NCBI GenBank assembly: GCA_018334755.1
Contig: JAGXLI010000009.1
Span: forward strand, 1 to 43,887
Origin: Thermoplasmatota archaeon
GTDB taxonomy: Archaea; Thermoplasmatota; Thermoplasmata; Halarchaeoplasmatales; Halarchaeoplasmataceae
Length of the DNA: 43,887 nt
Reading direction: 5' to 3'
Below the pieces are notes generated by a model. It was given only the letters and a program-made list of their open reading frames with translations. It made no database searches and had not been told where the DNA came from. Every line of letters begins with the position of its first letter. Position 1 is the stretch's first letter. Shown one piece after another: positions 9,153 to 17,072 of the stretch. The position numbers and the translations under genes were made by a program.

Positions 9153-10472
9153 ATGAAAAGGATACATGCTAAGGAAGCATTAGGACTTGATGACGGCGAG
9201 ACTTGTAAACTTGGAGGTTGGCTACAGGAGATCAAAAACTTAGGTGGTATCGCTTTTATGAAGGTGAGGGATAGATCTGGTGTCTTCCAGGTTGTCCTCT
9301 CAGAAGATGAGATGGGGTCTGAAAGCTTCGAGAGCGCAGTAGATATCCCCCGGGAGAGCGTGGTGTTGATCGAAGGAGAGAAAAAAAGCACTGATCAAAC
9401 CGATCTAGGCTTCGAGATAACCCCTATATCGATTAAAGTCGAGTCAGAAGCTGATAAACCGCTTCCCCTTGGGGTCGTAGATAGAGTGGATTCCGAGGCA
9501 GGTACTAGATTCAACAACCGTTTTCTCGATCTCAGGAAAGAAGAAAAAAGACTGATCTTTGAATTAAGGGATCTGCTCCTAAAGGGGTTAAGAGATTTCT
9601 TCGCTAAAGAAGATTTTATCGAGGTCAACACCCCGAAGATCGTTGCGGCCGGAGCGGAAGGTGGTGCGACCCTATTTGAATTGGATTACTACAACGAGAA
9701 GGCATATCTAGCTCAGAGTCCCCAGCTATACAAGCAGATGTTGATGTCCGCGGGTTTCGAAAATGTATATGAGATCGGTCCCGCCTACCGCGCAGAGGAC
9801 TTCAGTACCGTAAGACACACCTCGGAATTCATTTCACTTGATTTTGAGAAATCATTCATAGAGAGCTCAGACGAAATAATGGATACTACTAGTTATATGA
9901 TCACGCATGCTCTCTCCTTCGTGGAAGAAAACGGAAAAGAGAAACTAGAGAAGTTGGGAGTGGATCTAGAAATCCCAGAGCATCCCTTCAAAAAGCTCCC
10001 ATATCGAGAATGTATAAATATTTTAGAAGAACTTGGAAAAGATTGGGAAGATGAACCGGAGATAGGTACGGAAGAGGAGAAGATGCTTGGAGAGTACGTG
10101 AAAGAGGAATACGGAGTTGATTTTTTCTTCATCACCGAGTTCCCCACGAAGGTCAAAGAAGGTACATTTTATGCCATGAGGAAGGATTACGATCCTTCGC
10201 TGACCACTTACTTCGATCTGGAATATAAGGGACAAGAACTCGTGTCGGGCGGTCAGCGTGAACATCGCTATGATGTTCTGATCGAACAGATGGAAGAAGC
10301 AGGTGTAGACCTAGATGCTTTTAACTCATACTTAAAGTGCTTCAAATATGGCATGCCCACCCACGGCGGGATAGGACTCGGGGTCGATAGACTGCTACAA
10401 CAGATGCTGGATCTGAGTAATGTAAAAGAGAGCATCCTCTTTCCAAGAGATCCGGAGAGATTGGAACCATGA
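9153..10472 (+). CDS. aspS: Aspartate--tRNA ligase (archaeal type)
   Basis: OB-fold anticodon domain plus class II motifs: FIEVNTPKIVAAGAEGGATLFELDYY, AQSPQLYKQ, EIGPAYRAEDFSTVRHTSEFISLDFE, GGIGLGVDRL. Confidence 0.97.
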   Translation: MKRIHAKEALGLDDGETCKLGGWLQEIKNLGGIAFMKVRDRSGVFQVVLSEDEMGSESFESAVDIPRESVVLIEGEKKSTDQTDLGFEITPISIKVESEADKPLPLGVVDRVDSEAGTRFNNRFLDLRKEEKRLIFELRDLLLKGLRDFFAKEDFIEVNTPKIVAAGAEGGATLFELDYYNEKAYLAQSPQLYKQMLMSAGFENVYEIGPAYRAEDFSTVRHTSEFISLDFEKSFIESSDEIMDTTSYMITHALSFVEENGKEKLEKLGVDLEIPEHPFKKLPYRECINILEELGKDWEDEPEIGTEEEKMLGEYVKEEYGVDFFFITEFPTKVKEGTFYAMRKDYDPSLTTYFDLEYKGQELVSGGQREHRYDVLIEQMEEAGVDLDAFNSYLKCFKYGMPTHGGIGLGVDRLLQQMLDLSNVKESILFPRDPERLEP

Positions 10473-10518
10473 TCAGACTCACATATAGATTTAAATAAAA
10501 ACAAAGGTTTTGTGAAAT

Positions 10519-11037
10519 ATGGCCCAGGGAAAATATGAGAGAGAACTCAAAAGCATACTTTCAAGTGACGAGGAGACCATAGATGAGGTGACCAAAACCT
10601 GCACTGAGGAGGAGAAAGAGGGTTACTATCAAGTGAAAGATATACCTTTCATGGTGGTTAGGGGTGCCGGGAGTTTAGGGGTGGATCTAGTAGCTGTAAG
10701 AGGCGACGTTTCCTTTTTGATCGAAGTAAAATCTTCCAAAAAAGATGTATTGTATCTCAGTGATCAAAAAAGACTGACCGAGCAGGCCGAGAAGATCATC
10801 GAGATATGCACCAAAACAAAATTGCTCCCGATCTACGCCTACAGATTGAAGGGGCAGAGAGGCGATAAATGGAGAGTTTTCACTCTAGAGATAGAAGGTC
10901 TGTCAAAGAAATACAGGATCTTGAACAGAAAATTACCGAATGTTAAAAAAACGGTCCACGATAATTATAAGATCCCGTGGGAAGAAGGCATGCCCCTCAG
11001 CGATTTTCTGTCGTACCTCGATCGCCTCCTAGGATGA
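10519..11037 (+). CDS. hjc: Holliday junction resolvase Hjc
   Basis: KYERELKSIL, VRGAGSLGVDLVAVRGDVSFLIEVKSSK nuclease core. Confidence 0.85.
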   Translation: MAQGKYERELKSILSSDEETIDEVTKTCTEEEKEGYYQVKDIPFMVVRGAGSLGVDLVAVRGDVSFLIEVKSSKKDVLYLSDQKRLTEQAEKIIEICTKTKLLPIYAYRLKGQRGDKWRVFTLEIEGLSKKYRILNRKLPNVKKTVHDNYKIPWEEGMPLSDFLSYLDRLLG

Positions 11038-11110
11038 TCATGAAACTAAAACACGGTAAATACTAAATAATCGGGTGAAGATATTAAAAATCCTCACAAG
11101 GAGAAAATAG

Positions 11111-12253
11111 ATGTCTAAATTAATCCTATGTGCAGACCGGGATGACGATATCGGGGAAAAAACCGGATTAGAGACTCCCATCATAGGTAGAGAAGAAAAT
11201 CTCCAGGCTGCTATCAAATTAGGTCTGAAAGATCCAGAGGACTCTGACACCAATTCTATATTATCTGCCATATCATTATATGACGAGTTAAAAGAGAAAG
11301 GGGAGAGCGTCGAGATAGCAACGATCTGTGGGGCACCCTCACTCGGCTACACTTCGGATGAAATTTTGAGCAATGAGCTGGATACCGTACTAGAAAAGAC
11401 CGAACCTGATTCCGCCGTGCTGGTGACGGACGGCGCCGAAGACGAATATATAAGTCCCATCGTTTCCTCTAAAATAGACCTATCTCATGTTAAGACGGTA
11501 TACGTGAAACAGAGTGAAAGTGTAGAGAACCTTTATTATCTTTTTGTAAAAATGTTCAGGGAGGAAAAGACAAAAAGAAAGATTCTCTTGCCCATATCTC
11601 TAGCTCTTCTAGTTTATGGTTTTTTCCGGATGGTCGCTCTGATCAGCAATCTAGCTATAGAAGGGTTATCTGCCCTGACAGGTCTGCCTGGCTTCGGGAT
11701 AGGGAGCATATTCTTCGTCATAGGACTATACATATTTATCAGAATTTATGAACTAGATAGAAAAACCATAAAAGGTTACGAGAAGGTGAAAGAAGCCATC
11801 AGTACTGGTTCAGTATGGTTGCCGTTCACCGCCGTCGCCCTTCTGATCGTGATCGGAAGCTCTATCCAAGGCTGGAACGTGATAGTGGAACAGAACTTAA
11901 CTTCACCTCTTCCCATGTTTTTGAGCTTTTCCTATACGGTCATATGGTGGTGGATAGGAGCGATATTCCTGTTCGAATTGGGAAGACTGATAGATACATA
12001 TCTAACTCATGGAAGAGTCAAATGGTCTTTCTGGGCTGTATTTTTGACTTTATTCGCTTTGACCTTCATATTCTGGGGAGCTCTAGATTACATCAGACAG
12101 GTGGTCGGCATGACCGAGGAGAGCAGCGTGTTCCCGATGGTCGCTATAAACATAACTTTAGGTTTGTTGATAGGGGTCCTAGCAGGTGTAACCCAAAGAA
12201 GTTTCAAAGAACGGCAGGAAGATGACGAAGATGAGGATGAAGAAAAGGACTGA
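11111..12253 (+). CDS. DUF373 family membrane protein
   Basis: N-terminal LILCADRDDDIGEKTGLETPIIGREENLQAAIKLGLKDPEDSDTN followed by multiple TM helices. Confidence 0.85.
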   Translation: MSKLILCADRDDDIGEKTGLETPIIGREENLQAAIKLGLKDPEDSDTNSILSAISLYDELKEKGESVEIATICGAPSLGYTSDEILSNELDTVLEKTEPDSAVLVTDGAEDEYISPIVSSKIDLSHVKTVYVKQSESVENLYYLFVKMFREEKTKRKILLPISLALLVYGFFRMVALISNLAIEGLSALTGLPGFGIGSIFFVIGLYIFIRIYELDRKTIKGYEKVKEAISTGSVWLPFTAVALLIVIGSSIQGWNVIVEQNLTSPLPMFLSFSYTVIWWWIGAIFLFELGRLIDTYLTHGRVKWSFWAVFLTLFALTFIFWGALDYIRQVVGMTEESSVFPMVAINITLGLLIGVLAGVTQRSFKERQEDDEDEDEEKD

Positions 12254-12315
12254 AAAAGACCTCTTTATTCTGAAAATCAAAAGGCGAGCATAATCAATTA
12301 AAAAGGTGATGTATT

Positions 12316-12948
12316 TTGGATTTCGAGGAATGGAGACCCTTATATGAAGATATGATCGACGACTTTAGCTATTCTGAAGAAAGGGACATAGAGGCGGCAG
12401 AGCTTCTCTCGGAATATAGAGGAACTGATGGATTGACTCCTTTGAGGACTTTAAGAGGAGAGGATGTAGAGATAAGTGGTCCATTTTATAACCCGACTAA
12501 ATCAAAAAGCGAGATAAAACTGAGGGTCGCGGCCGGTGCTTCCCTAGAACAGATGATGGAAACTGGTGTCGAACCCGATCTTATGGTGACAGATTTAGAC
12601 GGAAATACTGAACTTCAGTTAGAATTGAACCTTAAGGGGATACCGGTGATCATGCATGCTCACGGAGATAACATGGACCTGATAAGAGGATGGTCTAGAA
12701 GATTCGAAGGTCACGTCATCTCTACCTGTCAATGTGAGCCTCCAAAGAGAGGGATACATAACTTTGGAGGATTCACCGATGGGGATAGAGCAGCTTTCAT
12801 CGCCGATCATTTTGGAGCTGAAGAGATAATATTGAACGGGTGGAATTTTGAGGAACCCTATGAAGAGAACGACGACGAGAAGGTCAAGAAATTAGAGTGG
12901 GCGGAGAAGTTATTAGGTCATCTAGACACTTCGATAAAGGTGGTTTAA
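12316..12948 (+). CDS. mptE: 6-hydroxymethylpterin pyrophosphokinase MptE-like (DUF115)
   Basis: TTG start; KLRVAAGASLEQMMETGVEPDLMVTDLDGN, VIMHAHGDN, GGFTDGDRAAFIADHFGAEEIILNGWNF. Confidence 0.8.
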   Translation: MDFEEWRPLYEDMIDDFSYSEERDIEAAELLSEYRGTDGLTPLRTLRGEDVEISGPFYNPTKSKSEIKLRVAAGASLEQMMETGVEPDLMVTDLDGNTELQLELNLKGIPVIMHAHGDNMDLIRGWSRRFEGHVISTCQCEPPKRGIHNFGGFTDGDRAAFIADHFGAEEIILNGWNFEEPYEENDDEKVKKLEWAEKLLGHLDTSIKVV

Positions 12949-13011
12949 AGTCTCAAACCGGAGGGGGGAAGATTTAATTATTTTTATTTGTATAAGCTTC
13001 ACGAATAACTC

Positions 13012-13120
13012 ATGGAAACAAGGGAGTGTCAAGTAGAAGTCGAAAAAATGATGTCCCGAGTGTTCTAGCTATCATCTCTTGAAGGAACACGATATAGGCG
13101 AGATAATCTGTAAAAAGTAA
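13012..13120 (+). pseudogene. Degenerate TFB (TFIIB)-type N-terminal zinc-ribbon remnant
   Basis: METRECQVEVEKM (frame from 13012), then +1 frame CPECSSYHLLKEHDIGEIICKK* (13052-13120), matching the CPEC...YERGEIVCxxC pattern of TFB; truncated before the last Cys. Confidence 0.45.
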
Positions 13121-13144
13121 GAAAAAAAAGAAATGTGATGATCC

Positions 13145-13522
13145 GTGAGCAGAATTGACCTAGAAGAGTTGAAAAAAGCAATCGAAAAAGAATTAGAAAA
13201 AAGGGATATGGAGCCACATCAGGCCGAAGATATGGCAGAGAAAGTTATGAATCTTTTCGGATATGATAAGGCGATAACCGATAACCTCCTCTCCTCAGAA
13301 GAGAGGGACGTCTTTTACAAATTGGAGGAGTTCGATATCTTAACTACCGAAGAGGAAACCACAAACCTTCCCAGCGGTAAAAAATGGAGGATCCATTACT
13401 GGGTCCTGAACGAGCGGAAGATCAGGGAACTCTTACAGGAGGAAAAAAAAGAGGAAAAGAAAGAAGAGGACGATATATATAAAGAGATCGAGGATACCGT
13501 ATGGGAAAGAGATAAAGGATGA
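13145..13522 (+). CDS. DUF6015-like archaeal protein
   Basis: GTG start; HQAEDMAEKVMNLFGYDKAITDNLLSSEERDVFYKLEEFDILTTEEE...W.IHYW layout; family from memory. Confidence 0.55.
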   Translation: MSRIDLEELKKAIEKELEKRDMEPHQAEDMAEKVMNLFGYDKAITDNLLSSEERDVFYKLEEFDILTTEEETTNLPSGKKWRIHYWVLNERKIRELLQEEKKEEKKEEDDIYKEIEDTVWERDKG

Positions 13523-13581
13523 GATGAAGAACCGAAGAGAATTTATTTGTAGCTTGTTTTTTAGGGGACTATCCCGGTGCT

Positions 13582-14751
13582 ATGATGAAAATAGAAGATA
13601 AAGCTGACGAATTGTTCTCGGGGATAAATATACGACCTGAGGACCTAAATAGAGATCATCAAATCGAGATATCATCAGAGATGGAAGAGGTCATGGAGGA
13701 AGTCGAAAAGGCAGATAGATCTTACAAACTGGCCTTGGATGATCCAGATATTTATCTTAAATTTTCGATCGCCTGTTTGTCCAACGACGATCTAAATAGG
13801 GCTGAGGGATGGGTGAAGAAGAGCCTGCGTACAGAGAAGAATTTTTTGGGCCTTTTGACAAGAGGAAAGATATCTCAACTAAAAGGTGATCACAAAGGAG
13901 CGATCGGATACTATGACGACGCTCTGAAATACAACCAAAATTTCTTAGTTTACAAATACAAAGCTCAAGCCTTAAAGGCAAGAGAGATGCCTGAAAGGGC
14001 TTTAGATGCCGTCGATAAAGCTCTAGAAAGGAAAGAAGATGCCGAACTTGTGGCCGAAAAGGCAGATCTTTTAGTAGAGCTAGGAAACGTAGAAAAAGCG
14101 AAAAAGTTCTACGAAAAAGCTGAAAGCCTAGACTCCAGTATAGATAGAAGAGAAAAAAAAGTAGATGATCTACTGCAGGAAGCTGAAAAAAAGATGCTTC
14201 CAAAAAAATATGAAGAGATCCTTGAGTTGGACAAAAACCGCAACGAAGCTTGGCTGGGGATGGCCAGGTGTTATTGGAATCTAGACAAAGAAAAAAAAGC
14301 TAAAGACTGCTTGAAAGAAGCATTAAAGCATATGGAAGAGCAGGAGATCCTGGATCGGCTAGAAAAATACAGGGATCTTTCTAAAGAATCCCCGGTCTGT
14401 CCAGAATGTGAAGGGAACGGTGAGTGTGCGAAATGTGAAGGGAGCGGGGAATGTACAAGATGTAGTGGAAGCGGGGAATGTCCAGACTGTGGTGGAACTG
14501 TAAACTGTTCTGACTGTGATGGAACCGGAGAATGCCAGAACTGTGACGGCACGGGGAAAAGCGGTTGGTTCAGTAAATGTGAAGTTTGTGAAGGGAGTGG
14601 TGAGTGCCAGACCTGTGATGGATACGGGATCTGCACAACCTGTGATGGAACAGGTGATTGCCCTCAGTGCGGCGGAAACGGGAACTGTGAGGAGTGTCAG
14701 GGAAGCGGGATATGTGAAGTATGCGAAGGCAAAGGGATAAAGATAGATTGA
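13582..14751 (+). CDS. TPR-repeat protein with C-terminal array of 12 CxxC-x-G-x-G-like modules
   Basis: Several TPR units (GDHKGAIGYYDDALKYNQNF, NVEKAKKFYEKAESLDSS) followed by 12 consecutive CxxC modules resembling the DnaJ zinc-finger motif. Confidence 0.85.
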   Translation: MMKIEDKADELFSGINIRPEDLNRDHQIEISSEMEEVMEEVEKADRSYKLALDDPDIYLKFSIACLSNDDLNRAEGWVKKSLRTEKNFLGLLTRGKISQLKGDHKGAIGYYDDALKYNQNFLVYKYKAQALKAREMPERALDAVDKALERKEDAELVAEKADLLVELGNVEKAKKFYEKAESLDSSIDRREKKVDDLLQEAEKKMLPKKYEEILELDKNRNEAWLGMARCYWNLDKEKKAKDCLKEALKHMEEQEILDRLEKYRDLSKESPVCPECEGNGECAKCEGSGECTRCSGSGECPDCGGTVNCSDCDGTGECQNCDGTGKSGWFSKCEVCEGSGECQTCDGYGICTTCDGTGDCPQCGGNGNCEECQGSGICEVCEGKGIKID

Positions 14752-14752
14752 T

Positions 14753-15373
14753 ATGAAAGAGATAAAGAAAAAAGACCTCGAGATCGAATTGGAAAAGATA
14801 CCCTCCCACCCAGATCCATCACGGGAGCTTGAGCAGTATTCTACGCCTGCCTCGATAGCCGCAGATATCCTCTTTACGGCATTGGCAAACGGGCATATCA
14901 CTGAAAAGGTAATTGCCGACCTTGGCTGCGGGACCGGGATTTTCGCGATCGGTTCGGCCTTCCTGAAAGCGGAAAAGGTGAAGGCCGTAGATGTGGACGA
15001 AAAAGCCATTGAAGTAGCCAGAGAGGAGGCAAGAATATGGTCCGTCTCTGAAACTATAGAATTTGAAGCTAAAGATGTTAAAGAGTTCCATTCTGAAGTT
15101 CAAACTGTGATAATGAATCCACCCTTCGGTTCTCAGAAAAAAGGAGCCGACATCCCCTTTTTAGAGACCGCATTTGACGTCGGTGAGATAGTATATTCTC
15201 TTCATAATGCAAAAACTATCGATTTTTTGGAGAGATTTATAAATAAAAACGGACACTCTATATTTTGGGAAAAAAGATATATGTTCGAAATACATAATCT
15301 ATTCAAGCATCACGAGAAAGAAAAAGAAGATTTTGAAGTAATACTATTGGGAATAAATATCGAGAGGGAATAA
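14753..15373 (+). CDS. METTL5-like SAM-dependent RNA adenine methyltransferase (COG2263)
   Basis: EQYSTPASIAADIL, VIADLGCGTGIFAIGSAFL, catalytic NPPFGSQ. Confidence 0.85.
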   Translation: MKEIKKKDLEIELEKIPSHPDPSRELEQYSTPASIAADILFTALANGHITEKVIADLGCGTGIFAIGSAFLKAEKVKAVDVDEKAIEVAREEARIWSVSETIEFEAKDVKEFHSEVQTVIMNPPFGSQKKGADIPFLETAFDVGEIVYSLHNAKTIDFLERFINKNGHSIFWEKRYMFEIHNLFKHHEKEKEDFEVILLGINIERE

Positions 15374-15374
15374 T

Positions 15375-15953
15375 ATGTCAGAAGCAGAGAAAGAAATCGT
15401 GTATCCAGGAGATAAAGTAGGAACGTCAGAGGAATGGCTAGCCGGGGAAGGCACCTATCAAGAGAAGGGAAATATTTATGCTGCCCAATTCGGGAAGCTT
15501 GAGTTAGACGAGGAGGACTTAGAGGCAAAGGTAGAAGCGATCAATCCGGTAGTAGAAGTAGAGAAGGATGACGTCATCTACGGAACCATCCTCATGAGGA
15601 AGAAATCCATGGCGGTGGTTACGATCGATAAAGTTGAAGGGGCCTCTAGAGATGTCAAACAGGACGTTGAAGGTACCATCCACATCTCCGAGATATCAGA
15701 TGATTATACCGAAGAATTGGAAAACGAATATCTTGTAGGAGATATCATAAGGGGTAAAGTGATCCAAGTGGAGCCCACCATCCGTTTATCTACCGTCGGA
15801 AAAAAATATGGGATCGTAAGGGGGTGCTGTCAAGAGTGTAGAAAACCCATGGAATTCAAAAGAAAAAAAGGCAAGTTATACTGTCCTGACTGCGAGATCT
15901 ATGCGGATAGAAAGATATCTAGTGTTTATGGTAAAATCAAATTGAGCCGGTAG
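15375..15953 (+). CDS. csl4: Exosome subunit Csl4
   Basis: N-terminal YPGDKVGTSEEWLAGEGTY, S1 domain, C-terminal zinc ribbon CCQECRKPM...YCPDC. Confidence 0.92.
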   Translation: MSEAEKEIVYPGDKVGTSEEWLAGEGTYQEKGNIYAAQFGKLELDEEDLEAKVEAINPVVEVEKDDVIYGTILMRKKSMAVVTIDKVEGASRDVKQDVEGTIHISEISDDYTEELENEYLVGDIIRGKVIQVEPTIRLSTVGKKYGIVRGCCQECRKPMEFKRKKGKLYCPDCEIYADRKISSVYGKIKLSR

Positions 15954-15967
15954 GAGGTAAATAGACC

Positions 15968-16210
15968 TTGGTCGATGTCGAAAAAACCTTGATAGCTATC
16001 GAGGAGAAAAAGAAATGGGAAGAGAGGGAGGAAGAGATCTTAAAAGAGTTAGAGCAAGTCAGGTCTAAAAGGAAAGAGTTAAAAAAGAAAGCTAAAGAAT
16101 TGAATGAACGGATCAAAGAAGCCGAAAACGCCTTTAAATCTATTCAGAAAAAGGATCTACAAACATCGGATTCCTCCATAAACTTGATGGAAGAGATCAG
16201 ACGGTTGTGA
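15968..16210 (+). CDS. Small coiled-coil protein
   Basis: TTG start; 80 aa, almost entirely amphipathic helix; operonic spacing. Confidence 0.6.
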   Translation: MVDVEKTLIAIEEKKKWEEREEEILKELEQVRSKRKELKKKAKELNERIKEAENAFKSIQKKDLQTSDSSINLMEEIRRL

Positions 16211-16219
16211 GACAAGAAT

Positions 16220-16447
16220 ATGGTCGAAGACAGCAAATCAAAAAATCTAAGAGACGAAATTTTACGATACAAAAAAGAATACTGGAAGATAAAGGGGAGA
16301 ATCGAGGAACTGAACGAGCAGGAAGAAGAGCTGAAAGAAGAGCTAGAGAGGGTTAGAAATCATCTATCGTATTATGAATCTCTCGTTTCGGATATGAAGA
16401 AAGATATGAAGGGACGTAAGACTTCGAATGTTTTCGAAAGGCTATGA
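16220..16447 (+). CDS. Small coiled-coil protein
   Basis: 75 aa coiled coil; same strand, 9 nt after the previous gene. Confidence 0.65.
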   Translation: MVEDSKSKNLRDEILRYKKEYWKIKGRIEELNEQEEELKEELERVRNHLSYYESLVSDMKKDMKGRKTSNVFERL

Positions 16448-16603
16448 AAATATTCATTCACTTTTCTGATTTATCTTCTTTATCTCACGGATAAATTCTC
16501 CTGTTATCTAGTGCATTTTTTCTTAGAATATCATCCTATCCACCCGCTTATGACCATCATTTTTGCATCCTTAAGTTATAATAATCAAGAATACCTACGA
16601 AAA

Positions 16604-16612
16604 TTTAAATAT
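16604..16612 (+). promoter_or_regulatory. Putative TATA box (tttaaatat) of the Roadblock/ATPase operon
   Basis: TATA-like sequence in the 233-bp gap upstream of the Roadblock ORF. Confidence 0.4.
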
Positions 16613-16679
16613 GGAGAGTTTAATTAGCAGAAACAATCTTGTCTCTCCTTACAAATAACAAAAATAGGAGCGTGTTAAT

Positions 16680-17072
16680 ATTAGAGCTAAAAAGGAAGTC
16701 GAAGAGATATTTAAGGAATACTGTGAGAAACCGGCCATAGAGGCTATCGCTTTAGCCTCTAAAAATGGAATACCGATCGCTTTCCACCTTCAAGATGAAG
16801 AGGAGAACGAAAGTTTCAGTACCCTCTCGGCGACGATCCTTGGAGCAAGTGAGGTCATCTTTTCAGGATTCGAGAAAAAAAATCCTAACATAATCGCCTG
16901 CGATTCTAAGGACTCGGTACTCCTCATAAAGGAGGTCGGAACGAACGCTGTTCTCTCGATGATGGGAGACTCAGATAAAAAAGAAGAGATGATCGAAGAT
17001 ATAAATGAGATGGTCTCCGAGATAGATGTGATTGAAAAAGCTTCTGAGATGAAAGAGGTGCTCGAAAAATGA
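16680..17072 (+). CDS. Roadblock/LC7 domain protein, apparent non-canonical ATT start
   Basis: Continuous frame IRAKKEVEEIFKEYCEKPAIEAIALASKNGIPIAFHLQDEEENESFSTLSATILGASEVIFSGF...VLLIKEVGTNAVLSMMG...; stop TGA overlaps the next ATG; no ATG/GTG/TTG before residue ~90; GGAG 9 nt before ATT. Confidence 0.7.
   Translation: MRAKKEVEEIFKEYCEKPAIEAIALASKNGIPIAFHLQDEEENESFSTLSATILGASEVIFSGFEKKNPNIIACDSKDSVLLIKEVGTNAVLSMMGDSDKKEEMIEDINEMVSEIDVIEKASEMKEVLEK

Noticed and set aside
14271-15009. Minus-strand ORFs opposite the CxxC array (e.g. 14359-15009)
   Set aside because: Generated by the repetitive Cys/Gly codons on the plus strand; no independent support.
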